Shown: positions 43,187 through 52,133, numbered from the stretch's first letter. The stretch: 64,000 nucleotides of DNA from Planococcus glaciei (GCF_900099655.1 NZ_FNDC01000003.1:124001-188000), one strand, 5' to 3'. A program made the numbers and translations. The notes: a model not told the origin generated them from the letters alone.

Positions 43187-43690
43187 TCAATGATGATGTC
43201 CGGAAGAGGATTCTTGGTTTTTCGGACCTTGCTTTAAGGACTCTATTTCAGCGTCTGTCAGGTGACCGACGATGATTTGTTTGCGCGGGCTGATGAGTGA
43301 TCCTTCATTTCCTGCATGGATCCGAATATAATAGAGGCCATCTTCCTTAAATCGAGCGGAAAAGCTGTAGACTCCATTTCCTTCGTTTCTCGCCTCTTCC
43401 ATCGGTGCAGCAACTGTGCCGTCCTGTTTTAGGATTTCCACATGCATGAAGTCGGCATCTATTACAGCTTGGCTGTTCTGGGTAAGAATTGCCTGGATTT
43501 CGGTTTCTTGATTTGCAGAAATCTTCGGCTCATTTTTTATCTCCACTTGGAGGGGCGTTTCCTGTTTGTATAGCGTTGCAGCATCTTCCCGCAAACCGCA
43601 GGCACTGATACCAAGGAATAAGAAAGCGGAAAGCCCGAGTGGCAGGATCCTCTTCAATTTCTTCGTTTGCCTGCTTATGCGTTCAGCCAT
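43187..43690 (-). CDS. YtkA/FixH-domain lipoprotein with His-rich tail
   Basis: The protein has 167 residues when started at MAERISRQTKKLKRILPLGL; a reading upstream would run far into the PepSY gene. A signal peptide ends in LGISAC, with the lipid-modified Cys near residue 31. The mature part is a YtkA-like immunoglobulin-fold domain (PLQVEIKNEPKISANQETEI, GVYSFSARFKEDGLYYIRIH). The C-terminus is SSSGHHH. Proteins of this type accompany membrane redox or metal-handling systems. It overlaps the PepSY gene by 16 bases and is co-transcribed with it. Metal binding by the His tail is inference. Confidence 0.75.
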   Translation of the reverse strand: MAERISRQTKKLKRILPLGLSAFLFLGISACGLREDAATLYKQETPLQVEIKNEPKISANQETEIQAILTQNSQAVIDADFMHVEILKQDGTVAAPMEEARNEGNGVYSFSARFKEDGLYYIRIHAGNEGSLISPRKQIIVGHLTDAEIESLKQGPKNQESSSGHHH

Positions 43691-45024
43691 TTTTTCACCC
43701 GCTTTGTCCGTTGGATAATTGCTTGGTCTAGAAGCCACACGGCTAAAATAGAAAATCCGACTAACGGAAACAGAATGCCCATTGCCAAGATTAAAAGTAA
43801 AAACTTCTTGGATTCCGCTGCCGATGGAGCCTTGGGCGCACCTAAAGCTTTTTCGGGCCTGCGTTTCCACCAAAGATAAAGACCGCTAAACACGACCAGC
43901 ATCAGCCCAAGGCAAATGGCCAGACTGACCAGCTGGTTGACTAAGCCGAACTGCGTGCCTTTATGCAGCGTGATTCCCCAAGCGACGATTTTGCCGATGA
44001 CTCCGTAATTGCCGTAGCGGTAATCGGCAAGAATTGCGCCGGTGTATTGGTCGATATGCATCGTTGCCTCGTCCTGCGCTTTTGGCGAAAAGATCGACAA
44101 CGTGTAGACGCCGTCTTTTTCTTGCGGCAGAAAAACCGTATAGCCTGGGTAAAGGCCTTCATATTCTGCCGTTTCAATAATGTGATCCAATGACTGGGGG
44201 ACCAACCCTTCAATAGTTGACAAAGGCACATCCAAATTCTCGGCAGCCCATGGCACTTCAGCTATTTCTTTTGTTGCTGCCGACGACTTCGGGGCATCCC
44301 CTATCCAGACAGAAGGCGGATAGCCTTCTCCGGAATTGGTGATCAGTGTTTGAAACCCGTTGCCCCAAAACCCGGACCATGGCAGGCCGGTCATGATCAA
44401 AAACACCAGTCCTCCGGTGATCCAAAAAGCCGGAACGGCATGCAAATCTCTCCTCAAAACTTTAGCGCCTTTTGTGAATCGCGGAACGACAACACCGGAC
44501 AAGCTCCTGCTGTTTTTTGGAAACCACAAGTACACTCCGGTGACAATCAGTACCAATGCCCAGCAAGCTGCCAGTTCCACTATCCGGTCGCCGATTGTAC
44601 CCGCCATTAATTCGCCGTGCAGTTCTTCGATCCGGTCCATGATGCGGTCTTGATCTGCCAGCTCTCCGACGACTTCACCGGTGTATGGATTTAAAAACAC
44701 AGTATAAGATTCGGTTCCTTCCGATAACTTGAACTCGGTAGAGCGCTGCTCGTCTTCACCTGGGCGGTACTGCGTGGCAACAGCATTCGGGTAAAGCTCC
44801 GCCATCTTCTTCAATTGTTCATCCGCTGTCAGCCTAGTTTCCTGAGGAACCACTTCGTAGTAATCGTTATACAGAACTTGTTCGATCTCTGTTTTGAATA
44901 AATAGATGGAGCCGGTCACTGCCAGCAGGAACAAGATGGGGGCGAAAATGATTCCTGCGTAAAAATGCCATCTCCAGATGATGCGCTGCAGCGAAGGATC
45001 CCGCTGTTGTTGTTTTATTTTCAT
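43675..45024 (-). CDS. PepSY-associated membrane protein (PepSY-TM)
   Basis: The protein has 449 residues with four membrane segments (about 18-42, 150-172, 200-220, 350-375, and a further C-terminal one). It belongs to the PepSY_TM family: WRWHFYAGIIFAPILFLLAVTG, LHGELMAGTIGDRIVELAACWA and HKGTQFGLVNQLVSLAICLG. Such proteins are linked to iron-siderophore reduction or cytochrome/metal metabolism. The ATG follows AAAGAGGAC. Upstream is a GTAC-N7-GTAC half-palindrome of unknown meaning. It forms an operon with the YtkA-like lipoprotein. Confidence 0.82.
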   Translation of the reverse strand: MKIKQQQRDPSLQRIIWRWHFYAGIIFAPILFLLAVTGSIYLFKTEIEQVLYNDYYEVVPQETRLTADEQLKKMAELYPNAVATQYRPGEDEQRSTEFKLSEGTESYTVFLNPYTGEVVGELADQDRIMDRIEELHGELMAGTIGDRIVELAACWALVLIVTGVYLWFPKNSRSLSGVVVPRFTKGAKVLRRDLHAVPAFWITGGLVFLIMTGLPWSGFWGNGFQTLITNSGEGYPPSVWIGDAPKSSAATKEIAEVPWAAENLDVPLSTIEGLVPQSLDHIIETAEYEGLYPGYTVFLPQEKDGVYTLSIFSPKAQDEATMHIDQYTGAILADYRYGNYGVIGKIVAWGITLHKGTQFGLVNQLVSLAICLGLMLVVFSGLYLWWKRRPEKALGAPKAPSAAESKKFLLLILAMGILFPLVGFSILAVWLLDQAIIQRTKRVKKWLNA

Positions 45025-45113
45025 ATATGTCCTCTTTCTTTTTCAGCTCTTCACATCGTACTATGTTGTACTGTTCATAGCTGTGGAGAAAATGTGACAC
45101 CGTTCGGTAAAAT

Positions 45114-45142
45114 CAAAAAAACATGCTGGAATGTCCAGCATG
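45114..45142 (-). terminator. Terminator of the 78-residue protein gene
   Basis: CATGCTGGA pairs with TCCAGCATG and is followed by seven T residues on the minus strand. Confidence 0.85.
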
Positions 45143-45174
45143 CAAAAAACTGCTATCAGCTTTTGAAATTTGAT

Positions 45175-45411
45175 TTAATAGGAAGGCTGATAAATCCGAT
45201 CCGTATCCGTATCGATTACAAAGTCGACTTCTATTTCGCTGTCGTAAGGAACCCTATCAAAATGATGCATCCGGCAAAAGAGCTCCGGAAAGCTTTTCCC
45301 ATCAACACTGTGTTTTTTGGCCTTGAGGTATTTCTCTTTCAACTGTTTTTTGGTGCATTTTCTCCCTGTTAACATTACGGACTGGAAATAGCCATCTATT
45401 TCAATAATCAT
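45175..45411 (-). CDS. Small hypothetical protein, 78 residues
   Basis: The product is MIIEIDGYFQSVMLTGRKCT followed by a Lys-rich segment and an acidic end (DFVIDTDTDRIYQPSY). No family is recognised, but the size and mixed charge fit a small cytoplasmic protein. It is on the same strand as the nucleotidyltransferase gene, about 40 bases downstream of it, and has its own terminator, so it may be the end of that unit. Confidence 0.5.
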   Translation of the reverse strand: MIIEIDGYFQSVMLTGRKCTKKQLKEKYLKAKKHSVDGKSFPELFCRMHHFDRVPYDSEIEVDFVIDTDTDRIYQPSY

Positions 45412-45448
45412 ACGGAATCACTGCTGTTTGCTAAACAGCTGATTAGCT

Positions 45449-46276
45449 CTAATTTGTATTCTGTAATTCTTCTACCTTCCCCCATACTTCCTCCAGCGTG
45501 CCTCTGAACAAGCGGTTCAGTTTCGCAGTCGAATCTTCCGGTTTTTCGGTCAGGGTGCGGACGTAAGCTTCCAGCCGGACGATTTCAATCTCAAGAAAGT
45601 CATGGATGGCACTGATTTTCTCTTCCAGATCTATCTCCACGCCTGCTTTTTTCCGGTCAAGCAGCAAAAGGACTTCCTTTTTCAGTTCTCCTTCCGGCAC
45701 CATCGCTTCCAATAGCTCATCAAAATCGATCGGCGGGATGGATTGGTTTTCCTCAATCCATTTGCAGGCAAGCACCGGGCGCAGCGCGTAAAAATACTTC
45801 TTGATTTTCACCGTCGCCCCTTGCAGATGGCTTTGGTAATTGGACTTCGCCATATTCAAATAATGGTGAAGGCTGGCGTTCGGATAAAAAATGTCTGATT
45901 CCAGTTTTTTCATGTTCTCAATGAATGAATACTTCTCGTAATAGACAATTTCGCTTTTCAACCATTCCAGTAAAGGCGGGTTGCTTTTCCGGAACAAGCG
46001 CAGCGCTTTCGTAATTTCCCAGCCGCTGATGTCCAAAAGATCGTTTATCGGCATTTCAATCACGTCGCGTTTTTCACCGATGCCTTGAGGATCAATGGAA
46101 AGGTACCAATCCGGCTGGTGCACATATATGAAACGCACATCGTAGTCACTGTCTTTGGAAGGGAATCCCCAAGCCCGGCTGCCGGATTCTACTGCGTATA
46201 AAATTTTTACTTGGAACTGTTCTTCGATTTCTTGTAATTTTTCTAGAATTAATTGATTCACTTCAGCTGCTCCCAT
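45449..46276 (-). CDS. Nucleotidyltransferase-superfamily protein (YcgL/COG3541 type)
   Basis: The protein has 275 residues. The nucleotidyltransferase signature is ILYAVESGSRAWGFPSKDSD followed by YDVRFIYV, which gives the GSRAWG plus DxDxD-like metal residues. The later part is helical (HHYLNMAKSNYQSHLQ, KKYFYALRPVLACKWIEE). The family is related to DNA polymerase beta-type enzymes; I recall COG3541-like members being linked to RNA-ligase neighbourhoods (RlaP), but cannot verify this here. It stands two bases after an unknown gene and next to pnkp-hen1, so an RNA-end modifying role is plausible. The start may be a GTG five codons downstream, which follows GGGAG. Confidence 0.8.
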   Translation of the reverse strand: MGAAEVNQLILEKLQEIEEQFQVKILYAVESGSRAWGFPSKDSDYDVRFIYVHQPDWYLSIDPQGIGEKRDVIEMPINDLLDISGWEITKALRLFRKSNPPLLEWLKSEIVYYEKYSFIENMKKLESDIFYPNASLHHYLNMAKSNYQSHLQGATVKIKKYFYALRPVLACKWIEENQSIPPIDFDELLEAMVPEGELKKEVLLLLDRKKAGVEIDLEEKISAIHDFLEIEIVRLEAYVRTLTEKPEDSTAKLNRLFRGTLEEVWGKVEELQNTN

Positions 46277-46278
46277 TC

Positions 46279-46926
46279 CTATTTAATTAAACAAATAAGC
46301 TTTTTTATTTTTTCAAGAAACGTTTCGTTTCGAAAAGAACCTTCATGTCCTCTTTTTCGGTTGTCGATATATTCATATTCCCCAGTTATGCGGATTGTTC
46401 CTATTTCCATCAAGTCCAAGATCCGCCTGGCTTCATTGGCACTTCTAGATTGAATATCTGCTAATGTTGTTCTTTTGTTCTTTATAATTTTCTCAAACCA
46501 TCTAGTTTGGTTAGTATCGTTTAGAAAATCGACCACTTCTACAATATAAATAAAATCCAGTGGTTCTAGAAAACCGTAGCCTTCGCAATATTCCTCATAA
46601 AGCTGTTTCATGAAACTGATGAAACACTCATCAACAAGAACAATTCTGTCCAGCAGCCCTTTGATTCTTTCCTGTTCCCTCCTGCCAAAAGGGATTTCAG
46701 TGAATATAATTTCTATCAATTCATATCGGCTGTACTTGGCTTTATAGTTTATATCGAGCAATTTAAAGTGAAATTCAGTACCGTAAACTTCTTCTATATC
46801 AACGGCCGTGTAAAGCCATGCTTCAAATTCTTCTATACTGATGTCACTTCTATAAATTTCATAAAAGCGGTTTTGAATTTCCTGCTTCGTTAATGACGGG
46901 TTCTTCTTTTCTTGTTCTATGGTCAT
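46279..46926 (-). CDS. Unknown 215-residue protein in the RNA-repair cluster
   Basis: No family is recognised. The protein is acidic to neutral and mainly helical (IQNRFYEIYRSDISIEEFEA, KYSRYELIEIIFTEIPFGRR) with a basic C-terminus. It has no signal peptide or membrane helix. It lies between pnkp (73 bases away) and the nucleotidyltransferase (2 bases), all on one strand, so it is very likely in the same transcription unit. A role in RNA repair, immunity or regulation of the module can only be guessed. Confidence 0.65.
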   Translation of the reverse strand: MTIEQEKKNPSLTKQEIQNRFYEIYRSDISIEEFEAWLYTAVDIEEVYGTEFHFKLLDINYKAKYSRYELIEIIFTEIPFGRREQERIKGLLDRIVLVDECFISFMKQLYEEYCEGYGFLEPLDFIYIVEVVDFLNDTNQTRWFEKIIKNKRTTLADIQSRSANEARRILDLMEIGTIRITGEYEYIDNRKRGHEGSFRNETFLEKIKKLICLIK

Positions 46927-46999
46927 TCACTCTTTCATTTGCAATCAACTTAAGTAGAACGTAAAACCAGAAGACGCGGTTGCTTCTTCTGGTTCAAAA

Positions 47000-49591
47000 T
47001 TAAAGCCGTGGATCTACTGGATCGGATTCCATCGCAAGCGTCCCAAGCACACATTCGTGGACGCGTTCGATTGATTCTCTTCCAACAAAGCGGGTTAGCC
47101 CTTCAATTCCAAGGGCAAATTCTTTCAGGGCCAACTTCTGCTTTTTGCCGGTGTTTCTATTCTTCAATCGGGCCAGGTTCTTCTCTTCAAGATAATCCAT
47201 TCCGTAAATGATGCTCAAGTATTTCTGTCCGCGTACTTTAATAGCCGGCTGCAGCAGCTTTCCTTTGTTTTTCGGAATGTAAGATTCCGGTTTAATGATG
47301 ATGCCCTCGTGCCCGTCTTCCGTCATTTCCTGCCACCACCGCACCACTTCCTGTTCGCTCGCTTCATCGGAAATGATTTTGAACTCCGTTTCCACAAACA
47401 AATCGGATTGGCTGGCGAGCATCCGGTTCATTTCCATATGCCACGTATGCGGCTGGTCAAAGAAGGTCTGCTTGCTGTGGGCGAGTACGTGGAAAGGAGC
47501 AATTTGGATGGACTCGGTCGATTCGACGTTCCAACAGTATTTCTGAAATACTTCGTTGAAAGTCTGGACATTTGCCAGTTTGCTTTCATATTCTTTTAGC
47601 CAGCCGGCCAATTCTTCGTTATCTTTCGCTGCTGCTTCCAGTTTGCTTTTCAGCATCCCTCGGTCCACTAGTGCATTTTCCGACACATGGGCATACTGGC
47701 TGCTGATCAGTTCCTTCGCTTTTAAATTCCACGGCATGATTTCCGCGTCCAATAAAACATAATCCGTTTCGTGTTGCTCAAAATAATTGATTCGCTCCAA
47801 TTCATTATTCAACTGATGTACCATCTTAGCTTCGGTTTCCCCGTCAAAAAAGCGTTTGCCGGTGCGTGTATAAATCGTTCCTAAAGAAGCGATGCCGGTA
47901 TGCTTTTTCGCGGCATCTGTGTCTTTGAACAAAAACAGGATTGCGCGGCTTCCCATGTGTTTTTTCTCGGCCACCAGGCGCTGAACCCCATGGCTCCGGT
48001 AATAATCGATTGCTTCTTTCGGGTGCTCCAAATAGCCTGCAAGCGATGACGGTTTTGGCGTCGGGCTCATTGTCGGTGGAATGTAAACCAATTGCTCAAT
48101 CGGCACAGTGAAATGGGAAACGGCGTCTATCGCCGGTTTAACAATATCCGACGGCACTTTCACTTCCCCGACATCTTCAGTCAAGACGGAGTAGCCATGG
48201 AGGAATTTGCTGATATTCGGCGGATTCAGCCGGTTTTTTTCCCATTCTGCCAAGGGATTGTCAACAGTTCCTGTATAAACATCTTTCGCTTTTACGGACA
48301 CAAAATCCCTTTCCGGGTATCGGTATGCCGTCAATTCGCCGCCGAAAACGACACCTTGGTCAATATTGATGGTGTTGTTGATCAACAATGGCTTCGGTTT
48401 TGGATCATGGCCCCAAACAATCAGGAGATTCCGGCTGTGCGAAACGGTCCAATCTTTTCGAACCGGTTTTCCATTTTCATTGAAACCACCGGTATCGCCG
48501 TAACGGCAAAAATCACTGATGGCCTGGGATTGCTTGCCGATAAATGCATCTTTAATGCCGGCATGGGCAGCAGCAAGAACCGGTACGCCATTTTTATGAA
48601 TGACGTAATGAGAAGGAGCGTTCAAAAGAAACTCTTTTAACTGCTGCTTGAGTTCCAATGTTTTCTCGCTTCCCGCCTCTTTTTCATACTGGACAAACTC
48701 TTCTTCCACTTTCTCATCCCCGTGGCTGAGAACCACTTGCCGCCCATCCAGCCACCGGGCGATTTTCCATCCGTGATTGCTGTCAATCATATAAGCGAGC
48801 CCTTCTTCGACATGCCGAAGGAAAAATTGCAAAGTCCGGACTGATTCCGGTCCCCGGCTCATGACATCGCCGACTGATAAAAACCGCCTGCCGAAAGGAT
48901 GCACATACAAGCCCTCCGGATTTTCCTGATAGCCGAGCTTTTCCAGTAATTCGACAAACTCTGCAAAGCAGCCATGGATATCCCCAATCACATCAATGCC
49001 GTCCTGCAACTCGATGTCCAAAGGATTGACATGCCTGAAAAGCTCCAGCCCTTCCGTCTCCTTGATCGTATACACCGAGGCAAATCCTTCTTTTTTGATA
49101 AACCGCTTTTCATTTCTGAATACTTGCGACTGCTGTTTGATCCGCTTTTTCCCTCGCGGCTGGTCGCGCTGCTCATCCCGCTCCAACAGCACCCGCTCCG
49201 GAATATCAAAGACAAGTGCGGTAATCGGCACATGATTTTTTTGGGCCAGCGAAATAAACCGTTTCCGGTCGTCTCCCCAAAGATGCGTGGCATCGACCAG
49301 GACCAGTTTGTTCAGCCGGCACCGGGCTTCGATCAACGCATCCATCATTTCAAATGCTTCCGTTGAGATTTCCTGGTATTCATCCATCAGCGCTGCAGCT
49401 TCATCTTGCGGACGGTTGCGCCAATCGATAAAGTCCTTGTCGCTGACCAGCATGCGGAAGTCATCGGAGCTGATGATTTCAGATGGCAAAATTTCTTTTT
49501 GGTCCACAAGCTTTCTTAGTAATGTCGTCTTCCCACTATTGGACGGGCCGACCAATAACACGATACCGGCATGCGGCAAGCCGATTCTCAT
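47000..49591 (-). CDS. pnkp: Polynucleotide kinase-phosphatase (bacterial Pnkp)
   Basis: This is an 863-residue, three-domain RNA-repair enzyme. The kinase (about 1-170) has the P-loop LLVGPSNSGKTTLLRKL. The binuclear metallophosphoesterase (about 195-410) has VIGDIHGCFAEF, VGDVMSRGP and SNHGWK. The ligase-like nucleotidyltransferase (about 500-863) has the probable active-site Lys in EKKHMGSRAI. Bacterial Pnkp heals broken RNA by 5' phosphorylation and 2',3'-phosphate removal and, with Hen1, seals it. The 3'-most start of hen1 overlaps its start by four bases. The phosphatase metal motifs GDVMSRGP and NHGWK deviate from the usual GDRVDRGP and GNHD/E. Confidence 0.9.
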   Translation of the reverse strand: MRIGLPHAGIVLLVGPSNSGKTTLLRKLVDQKEILPSEIISSDDFRMLVSDKDFIDWRNRPQDEAAALMDEYQEISTEAFEMMDALIEARCRLNKLVLVDATHLWGDDRKRFISLAQKNHVPITALVFDIPERVLLERDEQRDQPRGKKRIKQQSQVFRNEKRFIKKEGFASVYTIKETEGLELFRHVNPLDIELQDGIDVIGDIHGCFAEFVELLEKLGYQENPEGLYVHPFGRRFLSVGDVMSRGPESVRTLQFFLRHVEEGLAYMIDSNHGWKIARWLDGRQVVLSHGDEKVEEEFVQYEKEAGSEKTLELKQQLKEFLLNAPSHYVIHKNGVPVLAAAHAGIKDAFIGKQSQAISDFCRYGDTGGFNENGKPVRKDWTVSHSRNLLIVWGHDPKPKPLLINNTINIDQGVVFGGELTAYRYPERDFVSVKAKDVYTGTVDNPLAEWEKNRLNPPNISKFLHGYSVLTEDVGEVKVPSDIVKPAIDAVSHFTVPIEQLVYIPPTMSPTPKPSSLAGYLEHPKEAIDYYRSHGVQRLVAEKKHMGSRAILFLFKDTDAAKKHTGIASLGTIYTRTGKRFFDGETEAKMVHQLNNELERINYFEQHETDYVLLDAEIMPWNLKAKELISSQYAHVSENALVDRGMLKSKLEAAAKDNEELAGWLKEYESKLANVQTFNEVFQKYCWNVESTESIQIAPFHVLAHSKQTFFDQPHTWHMEMNRMLASQSDLFVETEFKIISDEASEQEVVRWWQEMTEDGHEGIIIKPESYIPKNKGKLLQPAIKVRGQKYLSIIYGMDYLEEKNLARLKNRNTGKKQKLALKEFALGIEGLTRFVGRESIERVHECVLGTLAMESDPVDPRL

Positions 49592-50940
49592 AGCTGGTTC
49601 ACCTTCCTTTTAAAAACACACATTTGTGTCGGCTGTCCTTGAAGTTCCTGTTCTTCCCCAATCCCTGAAAACTCCAGTTCATAGTGGCCCTGATGATTTC
49701 GTTCGCTGCACCAGTCCTGAAATTCCTTCCGTGTCCACTCAAAACGGTGGTCGTCATGGCGAAAATGGTCGTCCATATCATAAAGTTCGTTGTACTCACG
49801 GTTCGGCGTAGTAATGATCAAAGACTCAGGTGCGTAAGCGTGTAAAATCGTGTCCAATGCTTTAGGCAGGCGCTCTGCATCAATGTGCTCAATCACTTCA
49901 CATAAAATGATCATGTCTTTTCCTTTCAGCCGCTCGTCGTAATAATACAGCGACCCCCACAAAGTTTCCGGTTCTACAAACCCAGCTTGTTCTTTCGCTT
50001 TTTCGAAACGGCGGATGGCTTTCAGCGTTTCAGTCTGAGAGGGTTCCACGGCGAGCAGTTCCTGGATGCCGTCCATAAACCCCAGTTGAACGGCCAGTTT
50101 CCCTTCGCCTGAACCGAAATCCACTACGCTTTTCGGCTTTAGGCGGCTGGCTGTTTCGATGATTTTTTCGTAGCGCATATCATTCAACCGTGCCTTTTTT
50201 ACCGGTTCTTCTATCAGTTCATTGGCAGCCGGTTTTTCCACCAGGCTATATACCTCTTTAAACCGGAGAGCCTGGCGGTAAATCAATTCCCGGAGCGGAT
50301 GCTCTTCCAGCCACCCTTCCCCGTACCGTTCAAGCTTATCGATTTCTTTTTCATCAATAAAGTAATGTTTGTAATTGTCTATGACCGGAATCAGGACAAA
50401 TAAATGGCGAAGGGCATTTTGCAGCGTTTGATGTCCTGTCAATGTAAGGGTCCGAGCGGAACTTTTTTCTTTTAAATCAAAAGAATAATGAATCTCCGGA
50501 CGTGAAATTGCGACTTCATATCCCATCGGTTGAAACAGCCCTTCCAATTGCTTATCAGAGAGAGAAGAAGACACCGGACCGAACTCAAGTGCCAGCGGGA
50601 ATCGATGGCCGACCCATTCGCTGTATTCTTCGTTCGGCTGGCCATTCAGTGCGGTGCCAAGAGCTGAGCGGATAAACGAACAGAAAATGCTTGAAACGGC
50701 AAATTCCCGATCGTTGATATAATGCGTGATGTCATAAGAGTTGGATTTGTTTTGAAGCATTTCGAGCGGATCCGGTGTGACAAAGATGGTCGCTTCAAGT
50801 TCTTCGTCGTTGAACTTGCTGTAAAACATCCGCACCAAGTGGCCTTTTTGATTTCTTTCATATATATTATTCGGGTTCTTTGCCAACAAATAAGAAACCA
50901 TTTTGGCATTTTCCCCTGTAGCACGAATCGTCAATTGCAT
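49588..50940 (-). CDS. hen1: 3'-terminal RNA ribose 2'-O-methyltransferase Hen1
   Basis: The protein has 450 residues. The C-terminal methyltransferase (about 250-450) shows the SAM motif VVDFGSGEGKLAVQLG and the metal-binding Glu/His set in LCEVIEHIDAERL, with TTPNREYNELY and HFRHDDHRFEWTRKEF. The N-terminal domain is the bacterial Hen1 regulatory/ligase-activating part (NIYERNQKGHLVRMFYSKFN). Hen1 marks the repaired 3' end by 2'-O-methylation, protecting RNA from a second cut by the same ribotoxin. It overlaps pnkp by four bases. GGAG lies before the ATG. Confidence 0.92.
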   Translation of the reverse strand: MQLTIRATGENAKMVSYLLAKNPNNIYERNQKGHLVRMFYSKFNDEELEATIFVTPDPLEMLQNKSNSYDITHYINDREFAVSSIFCSFIRSALGTALNGQPNEEYSEWVGHRFPLALEFGPVSSSLSDKQLEGLFQPMGYEVAISRPEIHYSFDLKEKSSARTLTLTGHQTLQNALRHLFVLIPVIDNYKHYFIDEKEIDKLERYGEGWLEEHPLRELIYRQALRFKEVYSLVEKPAANELIEEPVKKARLNDMRYEKIIETASRLKPKSVVDFGSGEGKLAVQLGFMDGIQELLAVEPSQTETLKAIRRFEKAKEQAGFVEPETLWGSLYYYDERLKGKDMIILCEVIEHIDAERLPKALDTILHAYAPESLIITTPNREYNELYDMDDHFRHDDHRFEWTRKEFQDWCSERNHQGHYELEFSGIGEEQELQGQPTQMCVFKRKVNQL

Positions 50941-51065
50941 AGTAAACGCTCCTTCTATAAACCAATAGTCCTTTTTAATATTCCAAATATATCATAAGAA
51001 CAGGGAATAAATTGATATTTTTCAAATCCATTCAATAAATAAATCGGTTTCTTTACAGCGGATTC

Positions 51066-51107
51066 CATAAAAAAGAGCAGGAAACAGTCTTATCCTGTTC
51101 CCCGCTC
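51066..51107 (-). terminator. Terminator upstream of hen1
   Basis: GAGCGGGGAACAGG pairs with CCTGTTTCCTGCTC and is followed by TTTTTTATG on the minus strand, ending the transcript of the upstream nucleotidyltransferase. Confidence 0.85.
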
Positions 51108-51130
51108 CTTATCATTTACTTTATCTGCTG

Positions 51131-51250
51131 TTAATGAGGCCGCTTTTGTAAATAGCAGGTGAAATTCACCTCTTTCACATCTTCTTTTATGGGACCTCTG
51201 ACAAATTTAACGCTTCTTTTATGACAAGCACCGAGTGTTTTCAAAATCAT
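51131..51250 (-). CDS. Possible 39-residue small protein
   Basis: An ATG 12 bases after the stop of the DUF4037-like gene opens 39 codons (start MILKTLGACHKRSVKFVRGP, end LQKRPH) and ends in TAA before a terminator. The translation is basic. The ribosome binding site is poor (AGAAAAAAAG), so this is only a candidate; no homologue is recognised. The rest of the 320-base gap before hen1 contains only the terminator and AT-rich sequence. Confidence 0.25.
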   Translation of the reverse strand: MILKTLGACHKRSVKFVRGPIKEDVKEVNFTCYLQKRPH

Positions 51251-51262
51251 CTTTTTTTCTGC

Positions 51263-52096
51263 TTAGCTATTTTTTGGCCTTGCCCCAAGCGCTCTTTCCA
51301 TTTTCCCAGGACGAATAGCATCTGGATAATTGCTTCGTGCCAATTGGAAGATCTCACTGACCAATTCCTCCAATACCTTTACGCTTTCCTGCGGATCTCC
51401 CAGCAATACTAATGCAAAGCGTTCCGAACTATTTTCCGGCAAAATGTTCATTTTCCCGAGTGAATGGTTCTGCCATTTAAAAGCTGGATGGTGGACGAAT
51501 TCCCCGTTCAGCGCAAACAGAATGCCCATTAGTTTAATTTCCACTGCCACAAAAGTTTGGTACAGCATCAACCAGTCGTGCCGCGCTATGAGTGCTTCGC
51601 GGTTCTGCCACCGGCTGCCGAGTTCGGCATTTTCCTGAATCATCGCTGTAGCAAGATCTTTCGGATACTGCTCAATTTGCTGCTTCAGTTTTAAAATCGG
51701 CTTTATCCCTTCAATCGGCACACCGTCTTGAAGAGTTGCGAGCAGCACTTGCTTATCATAGTCTGTTTCAAACTTCGCCGTGACATCTTCAATGTATTGA
51801 ATGGCTGTACTTGATAGGAAACTGCTGATTTCCAGTTTGACAGTTTCAACCGTATAGGTTTCAGCCCATTCATCGTCTTCATAGGGATGAAAGTCAAGAA
51901 GCTTGCCGGCGAGCCTGGCAATCGGCTCTTTCCGGTCCCTGTCAGCCGGAGTTTCTTTCCAAAAAATAAACAGTTCGATGTCCGAGAATTCGTCATGCAG
52001 CCCGCGCGCAACGGATCCGCCGAGCAAAACAGACTCAACTTTCGGATTTTCTATATAAATTGCAGTTGCTCGCTTTGCCAAATCCATTAACTTCAT
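51263..52096 (-). CDS. Nucleotidyltransferase-domain protein (DUF4037-like)
   Basis: The protein has 277 residues. The N-terminal signature VESVLLGGSVARGLHDEFSD followed by IELFIFW shows the GGSxxRG and DxxL/F metal pattern of minimal nucleotidyltransferases. The C-terminal part is helical (LMLYQTFVAVEIKLMGILFA) and similar to the DUF4037 group. Aminoglycoside adenylyltransferases belong to the same superfamily, so resistance is one possibility, but no substrate can be inferred. It lies between proS and hen1 with its own terminator. Confidence 0.75.
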   Translation of the reverse strand: MKLMDLAKRATAIYIENPKVESVLLGGSVARGLHDEFSDIELFIFWKETPADRDRKEPIARLAGKLLDFHPYEDDEWAETYTVETVKLEISSFLSSTAIQYIEDVTAKFETDYDKQVLLATLQDGVPIEGIKPILKLKQQIEQYPKDLATAMIQENAELGSRWQNREALIARHDWLMLYQTFVAVEIKLMGILFALNGEFVHHPAFKWQNHSLGKMNILPENSSERFALVLLGDPQESVKVLEELVSEIFQLARSNYPDAIRPGKMERALGARPKNS

Positions 52097-52133
52097 TTGG
52101 TTTTCTCCATTTCTTGTTTATCTCTCTCATCAA

